A stretch of 52,318 nucleotides of DNA from contig CAZTTH010000023.1 in NCBI GenBank assembly GCA_964615975.1, positions 1 to 52,318 on the forward strand, read 5' to 3'. Each line of letters opens with the position of its first letter. Position 1 is the first letter of the stretch. This stretch comes from CAZTTH01 sp964615975 (GTDB taxonomy: Bacteria; Verrucomicrobiota; Lentisphaeria; JABSQK01; JAJFLO01). This document shows, one piece after another, positions 27,821 through 35,650 of this stretch. Both the position numbers and the translations under genes were made by a program. The notes under the pieces are model-generated. The model was not told where the DNA came from and made no database searches. It was given only the letters and a program-made list of their open reading frames with translations.

Positions 27821-28474
27821 TTAAAATTTCTCACGAGGATAAAATCCAGAATCGAATATCCAACAATAACGATGATATATCGCTTCTTCACTGTCGGCGG
27901 ATAAATACTGCTTATAATGATGATGAGAGGACATGTTGATACGTGGTAGACAGAATTCAGGGGTTAGTCCCATTTTTAGCAAAAATTTTTTGACATCCGT
28001 TTTCAAGCTTTCTTTGCGTAATATCACCAGATTATATGGCATTGATCCATTGAGGGTATAATAGCGTTCTATCTGAGTATTTTCCAGAGTTCTGCCATGA
28101 AAGGTGCTGTGTCGGGCAAATGCGCTAAAACTGGTGGTTAAGGCCATATGTTGATCCGGTCCTTGGTCCCATGGATGCCCCTGCCGGAGATAAAAATAAC
28201 GTGAAACTTCCAGGTCATATGGATTGCGCATGGAGGCAGCTATCCATTTCAAGCGATTAAAAGCAATGCCGACAGACTCAAGCAAGGGAATGGCTTCATC
28301 CAAAAATTCGTGACGCTTTCCAGGTATTGTGACAACATTTTTATGGGGGGGATCATGACCGGGTGGAACGAAACTGTATAGGGTGCCCTTGACAATTGAA
28401 ATCAAAAGAGCAGTTAACCACATCCCGCCGGTTTTGGGGACATGAATATATAAGAAATCGTTATTGCAAAGCAT
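27821..28474 (-). CDS. Sulfotransferase-like protein
   Basis: A 218-residue protein starting at the ATG at 28474, which puts IHVPKTGGMWL close to the N-terminus. That block is the 5'-phosphosulfate-binding loop of PAPS-dependent sulfotransferases, where Lys and the following Gly/Thr bind the phosphate. A later segment, ASMRNPYDLEVSRYF, fits the 3'-phosphate-binding motif (R-x7-S). A longer frame to 28615 would overlap the next gene's start by 70 bases, and its added residues are unlike the family. It would sulfate a glycan or a peptide. It is convergent with the PqqD-like gene and divergent from the NTP_transf_5 gene. Confidence 0.75.
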   Translation of the reverse strand: MLCNNDFLYIHVPKTGGMWLTALLISIVKGTLYSFVPPGHDPPHKNVVTIPGKRHEFLDEAIPLLESVGIAFNRLKWIAASMRNPYDLEVSRYFYLRQGHPWDQGPDQHMALTTSFSAFARHSTFHGRTLENTQIERYYTLNGSMPYNLVILRKESLKTDVKKFLLKMGLTPEFCLPRINMSSHHHYKQYLSADSEEAIYHRYCWIFDSGFYPREKF

Positions 28475-28545
28475 GAAATGGTATTGGCCGCTAACAAAAA
28501 AATTACACCTGCTATATCTATTATAACATTTGGTAATCTTAGCAT

Positions 28546-29730
28546 ATGATCGCTCACATGCATGCATCGCATAAACTTTTATTGCAGGCTGCGTTATTGC
28601 AAAACGATAACGCAATCACTGCCTGGAATCAGTGGATTTCGACCCATGATATCGATACAGTCGATGGCGCTTCGCATCGCTTGCTGCCCTTGTTGTATAA
28701 AAATCTTATCGCCCGCCAAGTGAAACACAAGGAATTGCCACGCTTAAAAGGTATTCATCGGTATTTTTGGTGCAAAAATCAGATATTAATGCGGCGCCTA
28801 AGTGAGATCCTCACACTATTCCGTGACCATGGACTCAAGGTCATGGTATTAAAGGGGGTTCCACTGGCCTTGAACTATTATGCGGATATCGGCTTGCGCC
28901 CAATGGCGGATTTCGATGTCTTAATTCCGGTTGCCCAAGCAATGCAGGGATGTGATCTGTTATTATCCCATGAATGGTATGTGAAACCGGAATTTGAAGG
29001 CATACCGAATATCGCTCGGCTCAACGTTAATGATCGGCATGCGGTAGGATTTAGCAATCAGGATGGTATTGAATGTGATCTCCATTGGCATGTGCTGCAG
29101 GATTGTTGTTGGGATTGCGCTGACGATCCCTTCTGGCAGCATGCGGAAGAAGGAAATCTGGATGGGACCAAGATATATTTTCCCAGTCCGACCGACCTCC
29201 TGTTTCATACCTGCATTCACGGGGCGGCTTATAACCCGATGGCCTCCTTTCGCTGGGTTGCCGATGCGGTAATGATTCTCAATAAAAGGGCGGGTGAGAT
29301 CGATTGGAAGCGGATGCTGATGATGGCACAATCACGGTTATTGTTATTGCCATTGCAGAATGCCTTGACCGAATTACATCAATTGATGGGGATGCAAATC
29401 CCTTTACCGATACAATCTACCATCATGGCAGCCAACGTGAGTCTGTCGGAAAGACAGGAATTCAAACTGAGAATAGTTGATTTAAATTATCGCTATACTC
29501 CGTTTGGACGGTGGTGTGAATTCTCCCGGCGATATTATGCGAACGGATTCTTTCAGCGGATTATGGCAATTCCAGGTTTCATGAAAACCATCTGGTCGGT
29601 AAATCATCTCTGGGAGCTTCCGGCAATGATTTTATTTCATGTCATACCTGCTTATCTTGAGCGGCGAAAAAATCAACGAAATACGATGTCCGATGCAAGT
29701 TCAAAATATCCAAAGATTTACGCAAAATAA
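28546..29730 (+). CDS. NTP_transf_5 family nucleotidyltransferase-like protein
   Basis: A 394-residue protein of the uncharacterised nucleotidyltransferase family PF14907. The signature VLKGVPLALNYYADIGLRPMADFDVL occupies residues about 101-126: a lysine-glycine turn, then an R-P-M-x-D-x-D block whose D122 and D124 would bind metal. A second conserved segment is ECDLHWH. Homologues appear beside HprK-like kinases and PqqD-like proteins, including in phosphorylated-lasso-peptide clusters. A nucleotide transfer to an unknown acceptor is inferred. The gene runs into the HprK-GT2 fusion with a 27-base gap. Confidence 0.82.
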   Translation: MIAHMHASHKLLLQAALLQNDNAITAWNQWISTHDIDTVDGASHRLLPLLYKNLIARQVKHKELPRLKGIHRYFWCKNQILMRRLSEILTLFRDHGLKVMVLKGVPLALNYYADIGLRPMADFDVLIPVAQAMQGCDLLLSHEWYVKPEFEGIPNIARLNVNDRHAVGFSNQDGIECDLHWHVLQDCCWDCADDPFWQHAEEGNLDGTKIYFPSPTDLLFHTCIHGAAYNPMASFRWVADAVMILNKRAGEIDWKRMLMMAQSRLLLLPLQNALTELHQLMGMQIPLPIQSTIMAANVSLSERQEFKLRIVDLNYRYTPFGRWCEFSRRYYANGFFQRIMAIPGFMKTIWSVNHLWELPAMILFHVIPAYLERRKNQRNTMSDASSKYPKIYAK

Positions 29731-29757
29731 TTCAAAACATCGAGACTTTTCCTCACC

Positions 29758-31566
29758 ATGCCAATCTTTCGTTTGAAACCCATTTCCGAGACAATGCAGT
29801 GTGATTTTTTTAATGCCATGCTCGACTTATATCATCGGGCAGAAAGCAAGAGGGGTGCTATCCGCTATGATTTCATGTTGGCAAACACGCATGTTTGTTT
29901 ACAGTTTGCCAGCGAAAGGCTGGCTGAAATCATGGCGCCTGCATTTGCGCATCATCATCGACCGGTGAGTGCGAATCCGGATTTCACTGTCTGTTTATGG
30001 GACAGCGCTTCCTCAGGAGTGGACATGATCCCGCCGCCCTGCAATCCCAAATTTTTTACCAACAATGGCGGAGTATGGGGGTTTAACAGTCCGCGTTATA
30101 AATTTGCCTATCACTATGGTGAATTCTCCATCAATGTTATGGACCGGGAAGCCGGAATCGCGGTTTATTGGGTGCGTGACGCCGTTACACTGCCATTTTG
30201 GGCACATGCATCTCCACTGCGAAGTCTGCTGCACTTGTGGATGCAGCAAAATAACAAACAACTAATCCATGGCGCCGCGATTGGCAATCAGAACGGTGCA
30301 GTCCTCCTGGCAGGAAAAGGCGGGATGGGCAAATCGTCGACTGCTTTGTCTTGTCTGCTCCTGGGGATGGATTATCTTGGCGATGACTATGTCATTATTG
30401 ATTTAAATTCCATTCCCCTGATTCACAGTTTATACAACACGGCAAAACTGGATCCACAGCGGCTATATCATTATCCGGAATTACAAGCTGATGCCACATC
30501 ACATACCAGTCTGGGCTATGAAAAAACCGTGATGTATCTGCATGAAAAATTTGCCGGAAAGATTAAGGATAGTTTACCGGTAAAGGGGATATTATTACCG
30601 GTTGTCGAAGATAAAACGAACACGTCAGTGACAGAAGCCGAGGTTATGACAGTCGAGCAGGCAATCCGTTTTACCACCCTTTCGCACCTGCCATATACTG
30701 GCAGTAAATCAATGGCAATGATAGCCCAACTCGTATCACAGATCCCTCATGGACAACTTCGCTTAGGCAGAGATCGACAGGATGTGACCGATTGTATAAC
30801 TGACTATTTGTCACAATGTAATTCCACGCTTTCAAAGGAGAATACAAGAATCGCCCATGAATATTTCTCCTTGGAGGAATGGCCATTGATCTCGGTAATC
30901 ATCCCGGTTTATAACGGGGCCAGGTTTATTGAAGAGGTGACGATAAACATCATCAATCAACACTATCCTCGCACCGAGATCATTTTTGTCAACGACGGAT
31001 CGACTGACAACTCGAAATTTCAGATATTGAATTTGCCCTATGACGTTAGTTATTATGAATCGAAGACCAACCAGGGGCCAGCCGAAACACGGAACCGGGG
31101 CATTCGTGAAGCAACCGGTGACTATCTGGCTTTTCTGGATGTTGATGATCTTTGGCCGGATAATTCCCTTATTGCTCACATGCGGCGCTTTCAACAGAAT
31201 CATCGACTTGATATTACCCGTGGCATCGCGCAATTAATGATGTTTAATCCAATAACCGGAAACTTCGAAAATAAAGGCGATCCAAACGAATGCTTCCCCC
31301 ATTATATCGGGGCAGGACTATATCGCAAGGAGGTATTTCTGCGGGTCGGCCCGTTCGATTCGGGTTTGCGTTTTGGCGAGGATTCGGATTGGTATCATCG
31401 GGCTGAGGAACTAGCCATTCAGATCGAAGTCAGGCAGGAAGTTTCTCTCTATGTCCGGCGTCATGAACAAAATATGACAACAGGGAAGAACCAATTGGAG
31501 TTAAATCGTGTGCGTATATTAAAAAATCGCATCGACCGCACGCGTCAGCGAAATGCGACACTATAA
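29758..31566 (+). CDS. HprK-like kinase fused to GT2 glycosyltransferase
   Basis: A 602-residue fusion. Residues about 1-350 resemble HPr kinase-related proteins: LIHGAAI, then a Walker A loop GKGGMGKSS at 186-194, followed by YLGDDYVII, where the paired aspartates at 209-210 are like the catalytic region of HprK. Residues 377-590 are a family 2 glycosyltransferase with ISVIIPVYNGA, VNDGS and LDVDD. HprK-like enzymes of lasso-peptide clusters phosphorylate serine of the precursor. Joining such a kinase to a glycosyltransferase is unusual. It follows the NTP_transf_5 gene and precedes two more GT2 genes, whose C-terminal sequences resemble its own. Confidence 0.83.
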   Translation: MPIFRLKPISETMQCDFFNAMLDLYHRAESKRGAIRYDFMLANTHVCLQFASERLAEIMAPAFAHHHRPVSANPDFTVCLWDSASSGVDMIPPPCNPKFFTNNGGVWGFNSPRYKFAYHYGEFSINVMDREAGIAVYWVRDAVTLPFWAHASPLRSLLHLWMQQNNKQLIHGAAIGNQNGAVLLAGKGGMGKSSTALSCLLLGMDYLGDDYVIIDLNSIPLIHSLYNTAKLDPQRLYHYPELQADATSHTSLGYEKTVMYLHEKFAGKIKDSLPVKGILLPVVEDKTNTSVTEAEVMTVEQAIRFTTLSHLPYTGSKSMAMIAQLVSQIPHGQLRLGRDRQDVTDCITDYLSQCNSTLSKENTRIAHEYFSLEEWPLISVIIPVYNGARFIEEVTINIINQHYPRTEIIFVNDGSTDNSKFQILNLPYDVSYYESKTNQGPAETRNRGIREATGDYLAFLDVDDLWPDNSLIAHMRRFQQNHRLDITRGIAQLMMFNPITGNFENKGDPNECFPHYIGAGLYRKEVFLRVGPFDSGLRFGEDSDWYHRAEELAIQIEVRQEVSLYVRRHEQNMTTGKNQLELNRVRILKNRIDRTRQRNATL

Positions 31567-31593
31567 AAATAATCCCCAATTAATAAACATAAA

Positions 31594-32304
31594 ATGAAAA
31601 TCAGCGTCGTCATACCGGTTTATAATTGTGAGAGTTATCTGAATCAGGCTATACAAAGTGTTTTGGCGCAAACTCTGCCGGCGGATGAAATCATTGTCGT
31701 CGACGACGGCTCCACGGATGGCAGTGCGGCGGTGGCCGCTGATTATCCTGAATCGGTGCAATATCGATACCAAAAAAATCAGGGCATTGGCGCGGCGCGG
31801 AATTATGGAGTTGATCAATCCCATGGCGAATATCTCGCATTTCTGGACGCGGATGACTTATGGGATAAAAACAAATTGAAACTGCAAATGACCGCCTTCG
31901 CGGCACATCCGGATTTGGATATGGTTTTTGGACATGTCTGTCAATTTATCAGTCCGGACTTAAGCCCGAAAGAACAGGTCATGATACACCTGCGCAATGA
32001 GATTATGCCGGGTATGATTGCCGGTACCATGTTAATAAAACGGAATGTGTTTTTATCCATTGGTTATTTTAATGTGTCATTGAGGATAGGAGAATTTGTT
32101 GATTGGTATGCGCGAGCCCAGGAATTAAAAACCCATTCGATGATGTTGCCGGAGGTGATATTACAGCGTCGCTTGCATCAGTCAAATCAGGGAATAACCC
32201 AACGATCCAATCAGAGAGATTATCTCCTGGTTATCAAAGCGGCCCTGGATCGTCGACGGCTAAGCAACAGCGCCAAAAATCAATCCGCATATGAACAAAA
32301 CTGA
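31594..32304 (+). CDS. GT2 glycosyltransferase (tandem paralogue)
   Basis: A 236-residue single-domain family 2 glycosyltransferase with ISVVIPVYNCE, VVDDGSTDGS, a FLDADD metal-binding block and an acceptor-side region ending RRLHQSNQG. The last 30 residues (LVIKAALDRRR) match the end of the next gene product. With the GT2 half of the HprK fusion and the following gene it forms a set of three tandem paralogues, likely made by duplication. It overlaps the next start by 14 bases. Confidence 0.9.
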   Translation: MKISVVIPVYNCESYLNQAIQSVLAQTLPADEIIVVDDGSTDGSAAVAADYPESVQYRYQKNQGIGAARNYGVDQSHGEYLAFLDADDLWDKNKLKLQMTAFAAHPDLDMVFGHVCQFISPDLSPKEQVMIHLRNEIMPGMIAGTMLIKRNVFLSIGYFNVSLRIGEFVDWYARAQELKTHSMMLPEVILQRRLHQSNQGITQRSNQRDYLLVIKAALDRRRLSNSAKNQSAYEQN

Positions 32305-32971
32305 TCCCTTGGTTAGTGTAATTCTACCGGTCCATAACGGGGCAAAATACTTAAAAATGGCACTGGACAGCGTATTTTCCCAAACTTATCAGGCGCTGGA
32401 GATTATCGTTATCGATGATGGATCGGAAGATGATAGCGCATCTATCGTGAATTCTTATCGCGATCTAGAGCTTATTCGCCAAGGCAACCAGGGAGTGGCC
32501 GCCGCACGCAATGTTGGCATTGCCAGCGCGCACGGAGATTTCATCGCGTTTATCGATCAGGACGACATGTGGCTGCCGCCCAAAATTGAAACCCAGGTGC
32601 GGTTATTATATGAATCCGATGATCTTGGGTATGTGCTGGTCTATCAAAAAATGTTCATTGATCCGGGGATGACAATGCCGCTTTGGCTAAAACCAGACTT
32701 GTTCAATATTGCTCATCCTGCCTATATTCCCAGTGCGTTGATGGTCAGGAAGGCGGTGTTTAATAAAATCGGTGTTTTTAATCATGAATTGATCTATGCC
32801 AGTGATAGCGACTGGTTTGCCCGGGCGACTAAAGCGGGAATTACTAAAGCCATAGTAGAAGAAACATTAGTGCATCGGCGGATACATCAGGCAAATGAAT
32901 CAAGACATATACAAGCGAATTTAAATGAATTATTGATAATGGTTAAGTCATCCCTGGATCGTCAGCGGTAG
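32291..32971 (+). CDS. GT2 glycosyltransferase (tandem paralogue)
   Basis: A 226-residue single-domain family 2 glycosyltransferase: VSVILPVHNGA, VIDDGSEDDS, IDQDD as metal-binding block, and the C-terminal signature HRRIHQANES followed by SSLDRQR. It is a paralogue of the gene just upstream and of the GT2 half of the HprK fusion. Note the D-Q-D-D reading of the DxD motif. Its start lies within the upstream gene, so translation is coupled. It is the last glycosyltransferase before the epimerase and exporter genes. Confidence 0.9.
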   Translation: MNKTDPLVSVILPVHNGAKYLKMALDSVFSQTYQALEIIVIDDGSEDDSASIVNSYRDLELIRQGNQGVAAARNVGIASAHGDFIAFIDQDDMWLPPKIETQVRLLYESDDLGYVLVYQKMFIDPGMTMPLWLKPDLFNIAHPAYIPSALMVRKAVFNKIGVFNHELIYASDSDWFARATKAGITKAIVEETLVHRRIHQANESRHIQANLNELLIMVKSSLDRQR

Positions 32972-33014
32972 TGCCCATCAGCTTGGTGATAATAGAATCT
33001 TGAAACTTTAACTT

Positions 33015-33863
33015 ATGAGCAGAATTGAGAAAACTAAATTACTAATAACCGGCGCCGCTGGTCGTCTCGGGAGTATTTTAATCGAACCTTTGCAACGCCG
33101 ATATGAATTGGTTTTAAGCGACAATCTTCCGTTGTCGACGCCATCGGCCTGTCCATTCATTCAAGCAGACATAAGCTTGCTGGAAGAAATCCGCCCACTA
33201 TTTTGTGACATAGATGTTGTCATTCATCTGGCGGCGAACCCAAGACCTCAAGCGCCGTGGCAAAATTTGCTGCCCAACAACATTATTGGCGCCGCCAATA
33301 TGTTCCAGGCTGCCAGTGAAAGTCAGTGCAAACGAGTCATATTTGCCAGCAGTTTTCATGCGGTGCGGGGAAATTCCGCAAATAAAATCATATCTGAAAA
33401 CAGTCCATATCAACCGGAAAATCTTTATGGGGCCAGTAAAGCCTGGGGTGAAATATTGGCGCGTTACTATTCTGATTCCCAAGCGATGTCATGTTTATGC
33501 CTGCGGTTGGGATGGGTATTACAACGGGATCAAATTAAATCTCACCGCCAAAATTCTCATTTCCATTACATTTTAACTTGCGATGATTTGGTTAAATTCA
33601 TTATCGCTGCTATTGAAGCTCCGTTAACCTTGCGATATGGGATTTATCATGGCATATCTATGAAACGTAGTCGCAATGTTGACATGCGGCTGACCCATAA
33701 GGAACTTGGTTTTGAACCGGATGATGATATCTCTAAAATCGCTGAGATCGAAAGTGCGGGCCAACGATTTTCCATTCCCAGAAAACTTATGAGATATTTC
33801 GGTAAACTTAAAAATTTAGTTTTTAGTTTTCTTACCTTGGGGATTGTATGCATTCCAAGTTAA
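33015..33863 (+). CDS. NAD-dependent epimerase/dehydratase
   Basis: A 282-residue extended short-chain dehydrogenase. It has the NAD-binding loop GAAGRLG near residue 13, an IHLAAN block, SSFHAVRG and the catalytic YGASK (Tyr-x3-Lys). The length and the LRLGWV region suit the uronate-dehydrogenase/epimerase branch. It may make or modify a sugar precursor for the cluster. The C-terminal 30 residues are basic and hydrophobic (FGKLKNLVFSFLTLG) and overlap the start of the ABC permease by 16 bases. Confidence 0.87.
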   Translation: MSRIEKTKLLITGAAGRLGSILIEPLQRRYELVLSDNLPLSTPSACPFIQADISLLEEIRPLFCDIDVVIHLAANPRPQAPWQNLLPNNIIGAANMFQAASESQCKRVIFASSFHAVRGNSANKIISENSPYQPENLYGASKAWGEILARYYSDSQAMSCLCLRLGWVLQRDQIKSHRQNSHFHYILTCDDLVKFIIAAIEAPLTLRYGIYHGISMKRSRNVDMRLTHKELGFEPDDDISKIAEIESAGQRFSIPRKLMRYFGKLKNLVFSFLTLGIVCIPS

Positions 33864-34690
33864 TAGATCAACATATCACAACGATTTCACCATCAGGCGG
33901 GAAGATCTCATTGAACTTGCGGGAATTATGGGATTATCGCGAGATACTTGGCATTTTCATTTGGCGTGACCTGACCGTGCGTTACAAACAAACCATCGTT
34001 GGTTCCGCCTGGGTAATCATCCAGCCCTTGATTACCATGGTGGTATTTACTGTGTTGTTTGGACGCTTAATGAAAATACCTTCTGAAGGTGTGCCCTATC
34101 CCACTTTTGCCATCTGTGGACTGGTTCCATGGACTTACTTCACTCATGCCTTGACTAAATCCTGTAATTCCTTATTAGAGCAAAAAGATATGATCAGCAA
34201 AATTTATTTTCCCCGTCCTCTGGCGCCAGTGGCATCAGTGGCAGCCGGGTTAGTTGATTTCGTGGTGGCATTTGTGATCCTTATGGCCATCCTCTTTTTT
34301 TATGGAATTACCCCAACTGAAAAAATACTTGCCATGCCTCTTTGGGTATTACTTCTGATGATGACGGCACTGGGAATTGGATTTTGGCTTTCAGCTATCA
34401 ATATCCAATATCGAGATATTTCCAATGCCCTGCCGTTTATTATACATCTGGGTTTTTTTGCCTCTCCTGTTTTCTATCCGAGCAGTATGATCCCCGAAAA
34501 ATGGCAGATGATTGTCGGATTAAACCCCATGGTGAGCATTATTGAAGGCATAAGGTGGTCTTTACTGGGAACCAAGCAGCAACTAAATGGACAAATGCTG
34601 GCCATCTCCATAGTGGGTATCATGAGCATATTTGTCAGTGGATTGTATTTTTTCCGAAGACGCGAAGAAACCTTCGCCGATGTGATTTGA
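33848..34690 (+). CDS. ABC-2 type polysaccharide export permease (Wzm-like)
   Basis: A 280-residue inner-membrane permease of the ABC-2/Wzm type, with six hydrophobic segments and the family blocks RDLTVRYKQT and YRDISNALPF. The second periplasmic region is short. Such permeases, with a partner ATPase, export lipid-linked O-antigen, teichoic acid or capsule chains. It overlaps the epimerase gene and is followed at once by its ATPase gene. Cargo: presumably the polymer made by the upstream glycosyltransferases. Confidence 0.92.
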   Translation: MHSKLIDQHITTISPSGGKISLNLRELWDYREILGIFIWRDLTVRYKQTIVGSAWVIIQPLITMVVFTVLFGRLMKIPSEGVPYPTFAICGLVPWTYFTHALTKSCNSLLEQKDMISKIYFPRPLAPVASVAAGLVDFVVAFVILMAILFFYGITPTEKILAMPLWVLLLMMTALGIGFWLSAINIQYRDISNALPFIIHLGFFASPVFYPSSMIPEKWQMIVGLNPMVSIIEGIRWSLLGTKQQLNGQMLAISIVGIMSIFVSGLYFFRRREETFADVI

Positions 34691-34693
34691 ATC

Positions 34694-35473
34694 ATGAATG
34701 ATTTTGCCATTCAAGTAAAAGAATTGAGTAAACGATATCGAATTGGTGAACATAACCCACGACGAGCTACAAGGGAGTTAATGGAATCTTTCATTCGTGC
34801 CCCCTTTAACTGGGTCAAGGGGAATTCCCCATTAACCAGCTTTCAACCCAAATTTATTTGGGCACTCAGAGATGTTACATTTACAATCGGACACGGAGAG
34901 GTTGTCGCTATTATTGGCAAAAATGGCGCCGGAAAATCAGCCTTATTAAAAATATTGGCACGGGTAACCAAACCTACAGCTGGTTCCGCCCAAATTGTTG
35001 GCAGGGTAGGAGCTTTGCTTGAAGCTGGTGCAGGATTTCATTCCGATTTAAATGGCCATGAAAATATTTTACTCAATGGCATAGTTCTGGGTATGCCCAA
35101 AAGAGTGATGCGTAATAAAATCCATGAAATTGCTATGTTTGCTGAGTTGGAAATGTTTCTTGATACGCCGATAAAGCGCTACTCAAGTGGAATGAAAGCA
35201 AGATTAGCATTCAGTATTGCTGTTCATATTGCACCAGAGATTTTGATCGTTGATGAAGTGTTGTCGGTTGGTGACGAGTCATTTAAGCAGAAAAGTTTGC
35301 TTAAGATCAAGGAGTTGATCGGTGCTGGGCATACAATTCTCTTTGTCAGCCATCATCTGGATACCGTTCGTGAAATTTGTCATCGAGCAATGCTATTAGA
35401 AAATGGACGCTTGATAATCGATGACAAGGTTAATGTGGTCATTGATCGCTACCAAAAGCCTATCCCGCGTTGA
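34694..35473 (+). CDS. ABC transporter ATPase for polysaccharide export (Wzt-like, short)
   Basis: A 259-residue nucleotide-binding subunit. Walker A reads GKNGAGKSALL, the signature is YSSGMKARL, Walker B EILIVDEVLSVGDESF and the H-loop SHH. It resembles Wzt/KpsT ATPases. The chain ends shortly after the ATPase core, so it lacks the C-terminal carbohydrate-binding domain present in Wzt proteins that recognise a chain-end modification. It is thus more like TagH- or KpsT-type systems. It starts three bases after the permease stop and forms a unit with it. Confidence 0.92.
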   Translation: MNDFAIQVKELSKRYRIGEHNPRRATRELMESFIRAPFNWVKGNSPLTSFQPKFIWALRDVTFTIGHGEVVAIIGKNGAGKSALLKILARVTKPTAGSAQIVGRVGALLEAGAGFHSDLNGHENILLNGIVLGMPKRVMRNKIHEIAMFAELEMFLDTPIKRYSSGMKARLAFSIAVHIAPEILIVDEVLSVGDESFKQKSLLKIKELIGAGHTILFVSHHLDTVREICHRAMLLENGRLIIDDKVNVVIDRYQKPIPR

Positions 35474-35650
35474 TATCATTAGTTTCACCTTTTGGATACA
35501 AGAAGATAATTATGATTCATAAAACAAATAATATTGTTATTGGTTCGTCAGAGATATATTATTTCTCATCTCATACCCCCCATTAACCATATTATAGTGA
35601 GATTCTTAAATTTGTTGACCTCTACAAATAGCAAGCACCTGTCTCTCAGG

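Noticed and set aside
27278..32971. Ordinary lasso-peptide cluster
   Set aside because: PqqD-like, HprK-like and NTP_transf_5 proteins fit, but no asparagine-synthetase-like cyclase, no transglutaminase-like peptidase and no small separate precursor gene were found in the window.
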